Source: Astragalus membranaceus (lineage: Eukaryota > Streptophyta > Magnoliopsida > Fabales > Fabaceae). From it: a stretch of 64,000 nucleotides of DNA. A program made the translations under genes and the position numbers. The notes below the pieces were generated by a model. That model had not been told where the DNA came from and searched no databases. It saw only the letters and a program-made list of their open reading frames with translations. Of the stretch, positions 34,867-46,428 are shown piece by piece (positions within the stretch are counted from its first letter, which is position 1; every line of letters starts with the position of its first letter). The stretch is from the NCBI GenBank assembly GCA_039519185.1, contig CM076846.1, positions 189,023,068 through 189,087,067 of the forward strand. The letters are read 5' to 3'.

Positions 34867-36589
34867 ACAGTCCAAGAGGTGCATCGACACATACTAAGAA
34901 ATGCAGATTCTTTCTCACATCCTTGTGAATATATCTGTTATAAAGTTTACCCATAAGGTTTTTTCTTCACCCACAAAGCCATACAATTTTCGCTATTCAT
35001 TTTTGCTTCTTACCTGTTAATGCTTGTTATACCCCAAATTTTTCGGTCACTGTAACATGATTTTTAAACAGAGTTATGCTGCTAGTTGATATGGGCATTT
35101 CATTTCATGTTGAATTTTTTACACATTTTTTCCTTGCTCCGGAAACTGAAGTTGATGAGATGGTTGCCAATCTTGGTGACATTATTGTTAAACTCTCTTG
35201 TCTAGTGTCAACTAATTAAAATGAAACAAAACTCAGGTGTTTCTGGTTTTCATGATTATTGTGAAAGCTAGGAGATGAATCTATGACTCATTCACTGGAA
35301 TTCAGTATATATAAAAGTGTGTCTTAAATTAAAAGTACGCAGCTGTAAAATAATAAACAAACTAACGGTCTAAGTTCCTCTAACCGAATGCCAACTGGTG
35401 CATTCCTCAGCCCCGTAAGCTGGAGCACATACATCATTCATATGCAGCAGATCTCAGAGGACTGAGAATTTTCTCATCCCAGTAGGGGGGTATTCTCAAT
35501 TTCTCATAGTGGGAGTATCATTTTTGTCTACTCTACATCTCTGCCAGGAGAATAAAGCCACTGCCATTGTCATTTTCTCTTGTTCAGTGTTAATTCCCGA
35601 GTCAATGAAATACAAATATACATACAGTTTCCTTTAATTTTCTAGTATATGGTATCTATTAGAATGGAGTCATGGATGATAAAACTAGGAGAGATGATGG
35701 TGATGGTAGTAGAACAAAATAACTACAAGGAAACTTTGATAAGAAAGAGAAGTTGTGATAGAATCCAGAAGACAGAGAGAAGGAGAGGCACACAAAAGAT
35801 AGTAAACTAGAGGCCACCGTTGAATCTGGTGGGATGAGGGCGAGGAACAAACAGAATCGAGATAGACCACTCAAAGGAGGTTGTACAGACGAAATTCTGG
35901 TTAACCAGGAAACCATCAAGGCAAAGGAGAGAATTGAGCTAATGGAGGAACGGGTGGTTGGTCTCGCGCTAAAGGAGAAGAAAAGAGTGAGCACCATTTA
36001 AAATCGACTAATTATCGAGCTAATGGAGGAACCCGGTTTTTTTCGCTGAACGCGTATCTTTCAAGTTCCTTTTCAGCCACAAATACACCTTTCGTTAATT
36101 TCCATGAAAATATCTCTCGCGATGAATAGCATCGCTCTTTCTTAACTGAAAAGCTATACAAACTCACTTTGATTTTATTGAGAATAACTGTTAAAAGCAT
36201 GAAAAGATGTGAGATCATTTCTATTTCTAAAAAAATGTCAATATTAGATATAATTTTAAGTATTTAAATACACATAAATGTTTAATATATGTTTTAATTT
36301 AAGTTAAAATGAAATTGTTCAAAGGTGCTCAATGACTCGCATATCATATTGATAGAGAACTGCTATTTAGTACGAAACCTTTTGAATGAAAGGCAAGAAA
36401 TATACGGGTACACTTGAATTAACCGTGCACCGAATAACACTAAACATGCGGGTGGTGGCATATCATTGTTCATTCTTATGTTTCGTCTCTTACTTTCAAG
36501 CATTTCTCAAATTGATATCAGGGGCAACTTTTTGCAGATCTTTTCTTAATAAATAAATGATATCCCTATTAAAAAAACATGGCGTATTG
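34867..36589. other. Spacer, no supported gene
   Basis: It holds the 3' UTR of the LHC-like gene. A purine-rich stretch at 35660-36000 gives a Ser/Leu-rich minus-strand ORF without recognisable domains, judged a composition artefact. Confidence 0.4.
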
Positions 36590-37640
36590 AAGAGTTTATT
36601 CCTCTAATATCCAAAGGTTTTCACCTTAGTCAACGCAAATAAACTTCAAAACTTCTTGAGGACAGGGCTTCGTTGATTGCAAGCCTACGGATATTCCAAT
36701 GGAACGTAATTTACAGTTAAATACAAAGAAGGAAAGCCATTGCATAGTCCTTCCCACTTCAGAAGGTTGATAGGTTGATTGATGTTACTCAACAATCTCT
36801 AGACTTGACAGAATTTTTTGCCATCAACAAGCTATGCCAATTCATGTACGCACCACAAGCTCCTCACCTTAACATGGACTCCAATACCTCAAGACAGCTT
36901 CAGAGTTTTTCCCAGTAGGCTACAATTCTCAAGTCTCAACCTATGTAGATTCAAATTGGGGTAATTGCAAGGTCACAAGATGTTGAGTCGCGAGGGGAAT
37001 TTGAAACATTGGGAGATCTACACATTGGGCCAAGAGCAAACATTCAAGTGTATTTGACACCAATTCTTTCACCCAAAACCTTAAGACATTAGATGTATGG
37101 GTCATTTCACACACACACACACACATATATTGCTCAACATCTCTATTTCCATCAAATGTGAGACTTCTTACTCACACACACACAATAAAATCTACAACCA
37201 AATTCTGGGTATACCTAGACTCATCCCTCATCTCTTGGAAATCAAAAAAGCAACCAACAATTGCAAGGTCATCTGTTGAGGTAGAATATGGGGCCCTAGT
37301 TTGCCTCACTAGTAAACTTTTGTGGTTACAACAACTCTTGCGCCCTTTAAGATCACTCTTGACTCCATTATGATGATGCGTGACAATAAATCTGTCATCC
37401 AACTTGTTGAGAATCAACCTCTAATGAAAGATCCAAACACATTGATATAGTTGTCACTTCATAAAACAACATGTGGCCTCGAGATTTCTTAAGCTAGTTT
37501 ATCTATCAACTCACTAACAGCTGACCGACATCTTCACCAAAAGTTTTACCTCATGGTAAATTTTCTAGTTTCATGAGCAAGTTAGGTGCATTAGATTAGA
37601 TATTTATGTCGCAAGTTTGAGTGGGAGTATTACAACTAAC
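36590..37640 (+). pseudogene. Ty1-copia RT/RNase H remnant
   Basis: Plus-strand pieces in shifting frames give the copia RT end (KGFHLSQRK, KLLEDRA, CKPTDIPMERN), then a STYVDSNWGNCKVTR block, the RNase H core (SSLISWKSKKQPTIARSSVE, VEYGALVCLTSKLLWLQQLL), DNKSVIQLVENQ and LTDIFTKSF. A purine-rich GTTTGAGTGGGAG at 37615-37627 fits the copia polypyrimidine-opposite priming tract just before a lost 3' LTR. A (CA)n run and extra sequence at 37040-37190 interrupt it. Gag, protease, integrase and most of RT are absent. Confidence 0.8.
37109..37127. repeat. (CA)n microsatellite
   Basis: A short CA run inside the copia remnant; a second short CACACA run lies at 37172-37186. Confidence 0.85.
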
Positions 37641-38959
37641 ACAATTAGTTGATTAAGCTAAAATTGTAAACTAACTTAAACTGTTATTAGAAGAAGCTCT
37701 ATTTGTTTGACCAAAATTAGAAGAAGCTCTTAGTATTCGGTTAGATGGTTGGAAGTAGTTAGCCGACAATGCATCAATGTGTATATATCTAGCTACCTTG
37801 TATTTGTGTACATTTCAATTCAATAAATTTGATTTAGATTATCCAATGAATAGAAACAAAATTTTCTTCCTCTGACTTCAGATTCATTCACTCAATACAG
37901 TTTTAAAAAACATGACAAACATCATCAATGTTAGGCAAAAAGAAGCCGTAAGGTTGATTGCTGAATTCGTGGGTCAACAAAAGAAGCAGCATCCTAGGAA
38001 AGAGGCAATGCTCAATTAAAACCAACAACACAAGCAAGGATAAGGATAGAGATGGACGTAAGGCAGCTAATGAACACCCAAAGCAAGGAAAAATGGTTGT
38101 CAGAAAATGACCCCTTTGTCCCTCAAATCGTCACAACCAAAAAAAACGTGTTCTTTTTGGTATCTTCGACTCCTTCTTTCTACGTGTGGGGGCACTGGGC
38201 AGGACCTACCATTCTAAAACGTGGCTAATTGCGTCTCCAACCAATTTTGTTCTTCTTCCAAATTTCCTACCATTTTAACTTTTCTAATTCCAAATTCTAC
38301 CAAGAAAATTGTTGGCAAGTGTTTCTTTCATTTATTCAATCCAATCCCTTATTAAATCTAAGTGGGCTCCCGACACTTTTTGGACCATTATACGTAGTAG
38401 TAGTAGTATATCTAATCTCATTAGCGATTTCATTTTAATTTGTTGAAATTGACAACTGGTGTGGACCAATTTTGGTGAGCCCAAGTCACCCAGTCACGAG
38501 TGACCTACTCACACCTTAACAAGTTTTTTTTTTGAAGTTGACCAAAAAAGCTTTTTTTTAACAGCTAAATTGTTAGTTATTCATTAAATACAAATACATT
38601 TTTTTACAATTTAAGGGCGTTACCAATTCCACAATTTAAATACATATTAAATATCACTTGTACATTTTTCTACAGTGACCAAACCTCGCTGGAATTGGTA
38701 ATGCGCTATTTGTTTCAAATGTTTGCGCGTTTGTGGTTTGGTTCCATTTGTGGTTTGGTCACTTAAAATATTCAAGTTAGCAATTAGGTGTTTTAGGTAC
38801 ACCATTCCATTTAAGTTTGGATAATTCGCATAATGGGAAATTAATTGAGGGTAGAAAGAGGTGTGGTAGAGAGGGAGAGGATCCACCATCATCTGATCTC
38901 TATCCATTATACAAATGAATTACCGTGGATGTTAGTTGAATATGATCTGTTCTGCATTG
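37641..38959. other. Spacer; start may be copia LTR remains
   Basis: No ORF is supported. The part to about 37860 (ending in TCAATTCAATAAATTTGATT) follows the copia polypurine-like tract and could be LTR debris. 38140-38960 shows nothing definite. Confidence 0.35.
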
Positions 38960-39340
38960 GGCCATGAGGCCCAACTTCGCCTATGGGCCTTGGATCAACC
39001 CATTTACCTGGGTCCAACTCCAAGTACAACTCAGCTCATCCATGCCTATTAGATATCAACGACTGAGATTCATCCAGACGATCCAACAGACCAAGGCAAG
39101 CATGATGTCTATAAATACGGGTCCACCCTGCAGAAAAATGTACATTATTCATTCACTACTTCACTCTAAGAATCTCACATACTAACTTGAGTGTCAGAGT
39201 GGCTTCGCAGGTACCACTCCCGCGATAGACTTTCAGACCCGACTTCGAGCAGGAGCCCTACCAACTGCTGACTCAGATCGACCCGGACAAAGACAAGGTA
39301 CAGTACATGATCTTTGTCGTAGTTTGAAGGGTGAGCACGT
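38960..39340 (+). mobile_element. Possible solo LTR fragment of a gypsy-type element
   Basis: The plus strand reads GGGCC-rich U3-like sequence, then TATAAATACGGGTCCACC (39109-39126), then the TTCATTCACTACTTCACTC and ACTTGAGTGTCAGAGTGGCT blocks that often follow the TATA box in LTRs of plant gypsy elements. The ends and a target duplication could not be fixed. Confidence 0.4.
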
Positions 39341-39536
39341 TTTTTAGTGTTTGCTAGTTTTTCTAGTGTATTATTAGATTTTTTTAGTTTAAACGAAATA
39401 ACAAATAAAGATCACGTACACACATTATCACACAGCCACACCCGAATTCAAGTCCAGAAATCGCGATCCCACGTCATTGGTAGTATTAAATGCAAACAAC
39501 AATGAAGAACTTCTTAGTGTATTAGGTGTTGCTATT

Positions 39537-39895
39537 TTAGACCATGTTTGGTAAAAAGTAGCGAATAGCAGACGGCGAATAGCGGATGAACTAACAGATA
39601 GTGAATAGGGGATAAGCTAGGTGATAACGTTTTTATGTATTTGGTAAAACTATTGGTTAAAATAGCTGATAAATGTAAAATGACATAAAATGATATTTAA
39701 TTAATGATTAAATTATTTAATGATGACAAAATGTTTAATGGGGAAGGAGAAGTAATTTAAGAAAAATAATAAGGGTTAAAATGCCAAAAAAAAATGAGAC
39801 GATATACGCTATCCGCTAAAACGTAGCGTTTCAAAAAGCGCTAAACGCTATCCGAAAAATGCTAAACGCTAGTGCTTACCAAATCCATGTACTCG
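39537..39895. mobile_element. Possible hAT-type MITE
   Basis: It starts with ACCATGTTTGGTAA and ends near TTACCAAATCCATG in inverted orientation, with GCGAATAGC / GCTATCCGC motifs repeated in both orientations inside. No clear 8-bp duplication was found. Confidence 0.4.
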
Positions 39896-40074
39896 TCACC
39901 CTAGCCAAATACGCTAGTCTCATCCACTATCTGCTAGCGGATGGGACATGCCAAAGAGTTAGTTTTTCCTTTTTTGTCCTCCTATTGTGTGGTGGTAGGC
40001 ATTTTTTGAGGGTCCAAGTGTCTTTAGGAGTTCTTAATTAGCGGTTATTACGGTTTCTCTAGCTAGCATTTCTT

Positions 40075-40213
40075 TTTTCTTGATAAGCAATGTTAGTGGG
40101 GATAGGGGAAATGTTAGTTTCTGGGGTTTGAATCCTGGGACCTCCTTCTCACACTTTTTTTTGTGCACTCCTTCTGTATCCCTTAACTCACCAACAGAGC
40201 TACCTACTTGGGA
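40075..40213 (-). mobile_element. tRNA-derived SINE, family 1, second copy
   Basis: On the minus strand GTAGGTAGCTCTGTTGGTGA opens the element, followed by GGATTCAAACCCC and a short A-rich tail. It is flanked by a perfect 15-bp duplication TAGCTAGCATTTCTT (40060-40074 and 40214-40228). It matches the copy at 31611-31739 throughout. Confidence 0.88.
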
Positions 40214-40228
40214 TAGCTAGCATTTCTT

Positions 40229-41888
40229 TGGTTTGTCTCACTCATCAAATCTCTACTTATCCAAAAAAAATACAAATTAAACCGACCATGTATCTATGTA
40301 TGTACAAATAGGTAGTAACAGAGATGCAGGTGGACAATGCTATATCGAAGAAATATAGACAATTCATGTGCATGACATGCATTTGTCTGATACATGTCTC
40401 TAATGCAATACAAGCAACTCCTTTAAAGATGCTTCTGCAGAACCGACATGAAATGAAAGCATCTCTGAAAACCCTTTGGATGGAACAACAATTGAAGATA
40501 AAGTTTGGAGAGATGATGCCAACCTGCTAACTAACATAGTAACATAGTATAACATTATTATCATCATAGTTAATATTGTTTGTGTTTGTTCACGACATGC
40601 CAAAAAGAATTGTTCCATGGAACATGCATTAATATCAAAAGGGTCGACCTCGTTTTTAATATTATTTTATAATACAAAAAATTAGACCCTAACTATATAA
40701 CAAAGTTTACAAATATTTATAAAGAACAATAAAATAACATTTTTCGTAACATTTAATATAATGTATATATAATATATATATAATATAGTAATTGAAGTAA
40801 TGTATAAAAGATTCGATTTGATTTGATGAATAATGAAAAATTAAGAGATTTGATTTGATAAGGCCCAGGCTTCAAAGTAGAATAATGCTGTTTGATTTGC
40901 CATCAGCATCCAGGAAAAGCAACGTGATCTTGTAATTAACTTAAAAAGTGAGGAAATGGAAAGAAGGACAAGAAGAAACCTACATTATTCTTCTTGTTTG
41001 AACTAATCTTTATCGAATATGCTTCCCTTGCGTTTAGGTTCTAATTCAATCAGATCGACTTCAAACTTTTCATTCCACACTGTGACGTATTTCATCTTTT
41101 TCTTTTTCCTTTTCTTTTTATCCCATCTTTTCCCATTTTGATAAAATAAATATAACAATTGAAAAAAAAATGCAATCAACTAACATTAAATATCAGATAC
41201 CTCAAATTCTTTTTCAAAGTAGAAAAGTATTGCTAAAATGGATATTACTGCATATATATATATATATATATATATATTCTTTCTAGAAGGACAATAATTT
41301 ATCATATGGGTTTGAGGAACAGGATAATGTTTATATATAATACTAGGGAACAAAAACAGAGTTAGGGGGAAATAAAAAGGGAGCAAAAGCTACTTAATTG
41401 AACACATCGAAAAGGCTACAATTCGTGCTTTTCTTTCATGATTGGAATCCACTTAGCAAAATATGTGATAATTTTTTCTTTTAAATTTTTTCACCAATAA
41501 ATAAAGGAATGTACAAAGATAGATTAGAAAATCAGTAATATATCCATGCACCCTATTTAAATATATATACACAGTGCAGAACATGTTGTATTTTCAGGTT
41601 GCTAATTATTTTAATTATTTGTCAACTTAGAGATAACTACAAATGATGAAGGTTGTCAATTTGTGTCTTAGTGCTTTTGAAATATCATTTCTACAAGATA
41701 AGGCTGGAAACATGATTTTGGTCTTGGACATATATATCAAAGTCTTTGTCAGCTCCCTTATCCACCAAATTCCAATAACGCGCGCGTGCTATATATTTTT
41801 CTCTTTTTTATTTTTGTTCAAAGACAAAAAGCTAGCAAACAAAGAGGATTAATATGTATTATCTCCAAGTACCCGATTATTATTAATA
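40229..41888. other. Spacer, no gene seen
   Basis: AT-rich. It includes an (AT)n run at 41252-41278. Short ORFs here have no recognisable domain. Confidence 0.4.
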
Positions 41889-42060
41889 AAAGCATTTGGT
41901 CGCCGTGTTAACCGATGGTCGGGGGTTCGATCTCCACATTGTGTACGGAGCAGCGTTAAAACTCTGGGTCGGCTGTCCTGCCTCTTGAGGCACCTACAAT
42001 TCAGCGAGAGGATTAGTCACTGCGGTCGACACTGGATACCATCAATAAAACCAAAAAAAC
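41889..42060 (+). mobile_element. tRNA-related SINE, family 2
   Basis: It contains GGGGGTTCGATCTCC (B-box-like) and a conserved tail ATTCAGCGAGAGGATTAGTC ACTGCGG that recurs in inverted orientation at 57885-58040. It ends in ACCAAAAAAAC. Confidence 0.6.
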
Positions 42061-42172
42061 ATAAGAGAGAGAAATTAAGATGGCCGGAGGGGAATGGCTT
42101 ATACTTTGAATATTCTAAACTTCCTAATATTCAAAAAAGTTGTTACAATTATATATGCATACAAATAATAAT

Positions 42173-43035
42173 GGCTAAATTATAGTTTTGTTCTCCCTAT
42201 TTTCAAAAATCCAGATATTTGATCACTTTATTTTAAAGCTCAGACATTTAGTCTCACTGTTTTAAAAAAATTCAGAGATTTAGTCTAAAGAGGGATTTTT
42301 CAATTTTTTTTGCTGATTAGGATTCCTGCCAAACAAAAAATGCTGACGTGACCCTCATTAAATGACGTGGTAGCTGATGCAGCTTGCACATGTCATTTAA
42401 TGAGGCCACATGGACATTCCACGTCAGATTTAAATAAATTATATTATTAATTATTAATTAAATATTAAAACGGTGAAATTAAAATAAAAAATACAACAAG
42501 CACGAAGCAAAAGAACCCAAAAGAATTCATTCGTCTTCTTTTTTCGGTTATCAGAATTTGGTAAAGCAATCCTCCCTCTTTTAGAAAATTAAAAATGAAA
42601 TCATTTTAACTTCCAATCCAACAACAACAATATAAGTGAAATATCCATAATTGAATAAATAAACCCAAAATTGAAATATCCCAATTTCACAACATTGAAC
42701 CCTAGAACTCAATCCCACTATGTTCTTCTCAAAACACCACACGTACGTAGAGAGCTTGAACCAGAAAACACTACAGCAGCTGCTCCCTCTCGTATGTTTG
42801 TATGTTCAGATCCTCAAACTCCACATGCCATATGTTCCCATTGTAACCCCCAAACTCCCTTCTAACCTTTGATTTTTCAGATCCTCAAACTAAAGACACA
42901 CACAGAGAGGAGGAAGAGTTACAGATCTGGATTGGTTGGTAAAGGAAGAACCTTTCGCGTTTGCGAGAAGGGGAAGGAGGTTTGTCTTCGGAAGAGGAAC
43001 CATGCTACTTTCTTTCTTCTTCGTGCTTTAGCTTC

Positions 43036-43101
<66 letters not shown>

Positions 43102-43691
43102 TAACTGTATCGTTTTCTAGATTGTTGTTTCGTTTGGTATGATGAAGTTGAAAGTTAAGATTTTTTGGGTTTTAGTTTCCGGGGTTTTTATTTGAAGATG
43201 AAGAAGATTGAGGTGGGTTTAATTAAGAGGAGGTTGTGGTTTTGACTTGGAGATGAGGATTGATTTGGAGATGGTGGTGTTACAGATATGATGGGGTTGG
43301 AAGATTGATTTGGGGATGGTGGTGTTTTTTGAACAGATACGATATGTTTTTGACTTGTTTTTTTTATTTTAATTTTAGTTTTTCAAATTTATTTTTAATT
43401 TTAATATTTTTTATTAATTTGTTAATTAAATAATGACATGGCATGTACATGTGGCTCATTAATTGACGTGGCAGCCACGTGTGGTGCCTATGTCAAGCGC
43501 CACGTCAATTAATGAGGTCCACCTCATCTTCCTTTTTTTTTAACATGCCTCCACATGAGAAAAAAAAAATCCCTATTTGGACTAAATCTCTTGAGTTTTT
43601 TAAAATAGGAGGACTAAATATCTGAGTTTTAAAATAAAGAAACCAAATATCTAAATTTTTAAAAATAGGGGGAGCAAAACTATAATTTAAC
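42173..43691. mobile_element. Non-autonomous Mutator-type element (1519 bp), possible Pack-MULE
   Basis: Inverted ends (GCTAAATTATAGTTTTGTTC left; reverse complement of the right end GTTAAATTATAGTTTTGCTC) extend over more than 100 bp and continue as inner inverted blocks with ACGTGGC motifs. A 10-bp direct repeat AAATAATAAT flanks it (42163-42172 and 43692-43701). The centre (42650-43140) is richer in GC, has short ORFs and no transposase; it may be captured host sequence, but I recognise no gene in it. Confidence 0.7.
43039..43098. repeat. (GA)n microsatellite
   Basis: About 30 GA units in the centre of the Mutator-type element. Confidence 0.95.
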
Positions 43692-43701
43692 AAATAATAA
43701 T

Positions 43702-44246
43702 TAAACGGATTTGGTAGTAGTACTAGATCGTGAATTTTTCTGCTTGAGTTGGAAAGAGGCCCTTGATTGGCTGGCCAACTCAGAGGAATCAACATGGTGG
43801 AATTTTTATATTTTGCCATATAGAAAAATATTAGTTGGCTGACTACATGTTTGAAACCAGTTTGTTTGGTGGGCTATAAAGAACGTCCTGAGAAAAAACA
43901 TTGACAAATAGGATGAGTTTTTTTTTTGACAATAATAGGATGAGTTATCTATAGGAATGTTCGTTCCTCTTTTATTCTGCTTTTCATTTTTTAATCTACA
44001 TTTATACTCACACAAGGCAAGTAATTAATTCACGACTTTATTAGAGATATAACAATTAGTCTACTATGAATATTCGGTTAGCATTCCCAATGTCACTTTG
44101 CTTTAAAAACGACGGTACAATTGTAACGAGCATGACTTACAATACTAAACAAATGTTTAGTATTTTTTATTAAATGGGTATATAAGTAATTTGCTTATTA
44201 ATTAAAAAAAAATTAATCAATATCAGGAGATAATGTAACCAAAAAT
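43702..44246. other. Spacer, no gene seen
   Basis: AT-rich with no ORF of note. Confidence 0.4.
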
Positions 44247-44345
44247 CATGGAATTCAATTTTTTCAAATTAAAAAACCGCCAAAAATATTTTTCATCATG
44301 AAATTCAATTTTTTCAAATTAAAAAACTGCCAAAAAACATTGATT
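44247..44345. repeat. Two-copy 50-bp tandem repeat
   Basis: CATG(G/A)AATTCAATTTTTTC starts at 44247 and 44297, each followed by AAATTAAAAAAC-GCCAAAAA. Confidence 0.85.
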
Positions 44346-44414
44346 TTCATCCAAACCCAGACAACCCTGAACCGCAACAAAAAAATCAAAAACCACCACA
44401 TAAGTACGGAATAT

Positions 44415-44935
44415 TGGTTAGTTTCGTCTTACCACAAAATTACATAACTTCGGTTAGTCGTTGACTACTAGCCATAGAATTAAAAAAATTGGTTAGTTGG
44501 CTCTAACCACCTAATTACAGAATTTTGGTTATTCATACAAAATAGGCAATTGGTCGTTATACATGTTACTAAAAAATGTGGCAATAAAATGTAACACTAA
44601 CCACATAATTAGTTTCATCTAACCACGGAATTACATAACTTCGGTTAGTTGACTACCAGCCATAGAATTAAACAATTTTGGTTAGTCGGCTCTAACCACC
44701 TAATTACAGAACTTTGGTTATTCATACAAAATATGCAATTGGTCGTTATACATGTTACTAAAAAATGTGGCAATAAAATGTAACACTAACCACATAATTA
44801 AAGAACATTGGTTAGTTTCATCTAACCACATAATTACATAACTTCGGTTAGTTGACTACTAGCCGCAGAATTACAAAACTTCGGTTAGTGAGCTCTAACC
44901 ACCTAATTACAGAACTTTGGTTATTCATGAATAGA
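44415..44935. repeat. Higher-order tandem repeat, ~190-203 bp units
   Basis: GTTTC(G/A)TCT-ACCAC recurs at 44421, 44612 and 44815. Each unit contains ACATAACTTCGGTTAG, CTAACCACCTAATTACAGAA and TTTGGTTATTCAT, so shorter ~50-bp TAACCAC-TAATTAC-TTGGTTAG modules are nested inside. Confidence 0.85.
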
Positions 44936-44948
44936 GCCTATTTCCTTG

Positions 44949-45300
44949 GCGTGCTTCAATGGCGTGGTTCAACGGTGTGCGTTTTTGCATCAACGGGGTG
45001 GGTCGCGGCCTATTTCCTTGCGTGAGTGCGATTTTGCGACTTCCTTTGTGTGACGCAATCGCGTGCGATCTTGCATTGTTACTACGATCTTGGGCGTGAC
45101 TGTGATTCAATGGCGTGATTCTTGCTTGCGTTTTAGTCCCATGTTCATCAACTGCATAATGAGACATCAATGGCGTAAAGGAAGAGCGTGCTTCATTGGC
45201 GTGGATCAACGGTGTCCGTTTTTGCAACAACGGTGTGCGTCCCATTTCTTTGCGTGAGTGCATTTTGCGACTTCCTTTGCGTGATGTAATGGCGTGCGAA
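44949..45300. repeat. Duplicated ~118-bp segment
   Basis: GCGTGCTTCA-TGGCGTGG starts at 44949 and 45186. Both copies run through TTTTTGCA-CAACGG, CCTT/TTTGCGTGAGTGC and TTTTGCGACTTCCTTTG to GCGTGCGA. Poly-GAA tracts follow at 45330-45350. A minus-strand ORF (44925-45497) across it shows the peptide repeat KGSRK twice. Confidence 0.75.
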
Positions 45301-45498
45301 GAAGAGTGTGGAATAGATAATAAGAACCTGAAGAAGAAGAAGAAGAAGAAGAACGTGAAAGAAAAAATCAAGAACGTGAAAAAGATAGAAGAAGAGCGTA
45401 AAAGAAAGAGGAAATGTAGAAGAGAAAATCGTGGAAGAGAAATTAGTGGAAAAAAATATGGTTTGTTATTGTACTTGTCCCTAAAAAATTGGTCCATT

Positions 45499-45854
45499 TA
45501 ATGGCTAATTAAATTAAATTATTTAATGTAATTAATACAAACAAAAGAGGCTGGGACACAAATACCCTTATTCATTATTAGCCATTAGATTGAATTTCAT
45601 TGAAATTATGTGGATCCAATGGCTTGAGTTTATTTAGTATAATTTACTAAGCTATTGGCTTAGTATCACAAGCCGTTAATGGCTAATTAAATTAAATTAT
45701 TTAATGTAATTAATACAAACAAAAGAGGCTGTGACACAAATACCCTTATTCATTATTAGCCATTAGATTGAATTTCATTGAAATTATGTGGATCCAATGG
45801 CTTGAGTTTATTTAGTATAATTTACTAAGCTATTGGCTTAGTATCACAAGCCGT
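45499..45854. repeat. Nearly perfect 178-bp tandem duplication
   Basis: Units 45499-45676 and 45677-45854 differ by a single base (GCTGGGACAC against GCTGTGACAC). No coding content is seen. Confidence 0.95.
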
Positions 45855-46428
45855 AGCCAATTGTAATATATATCCAATTTCACCCACATCAATTGTATGT
45901 AAGGTGACGATGAGAATAACAACTCCATCCTTCGTGGAGGGTTACGTGGTGGCTCAACCTCCAGGCCTGTCCTGGCTTCCCTCCCGGCTAGTCCTGGCGT
46001 TTCCTCTCCCTCGAGCTGGGTCTCCTCTCGTTTGAGCTTCTATCTCTGCCGTTTGTGCGTGTCTGTTCTCATCTCTCTGTTGCTGATTTCTGATCTTGTT
46101 GGGTCCGTTCTGTGGGATCTGATTCGTGGGTTACGACTCTGGGTTTCTGGTTCGTTGATCTTTCTTTCGTGGGTTCGTAGGTTTCATTTTGTGGGATCTG
46201 GTTTGTGTAGAACGGTGATCGATGATGGGTTCTGTTTGCTGAGTTTGTGGGTTCTGGTTTTGCTGAGTTCGGTGGTGCGTTTGGTGGATTCTGGTTGTTG
46301 AGTTTGTGGTTTGTTTGTGGTGTGGGTTCGTGTGTGGATGTGGGGCTGGTTCTTAGTTCGTTGATTATTGTTTGTGGGTTCTGTTTTGCGGAGATTGTTG
46401 GTGGGGTTTCTCTGGTTTTGCGGTTTCG

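Noticed and set aside
35659..35997. 112-residue minus-strand ORF rich in Ser and Leu
   Set aside because: It comes from a purine-rich stretch, has no recognised domain, and there is no start context or exon structure.
44925..45497. 190-residue minus-strand ORF with internal peptide repeats
   Set aside because: It is produced by the duplicated GCGTGC segment and a poly-GAA tract; no domain is seen and the start lies in low-complexity DNA.
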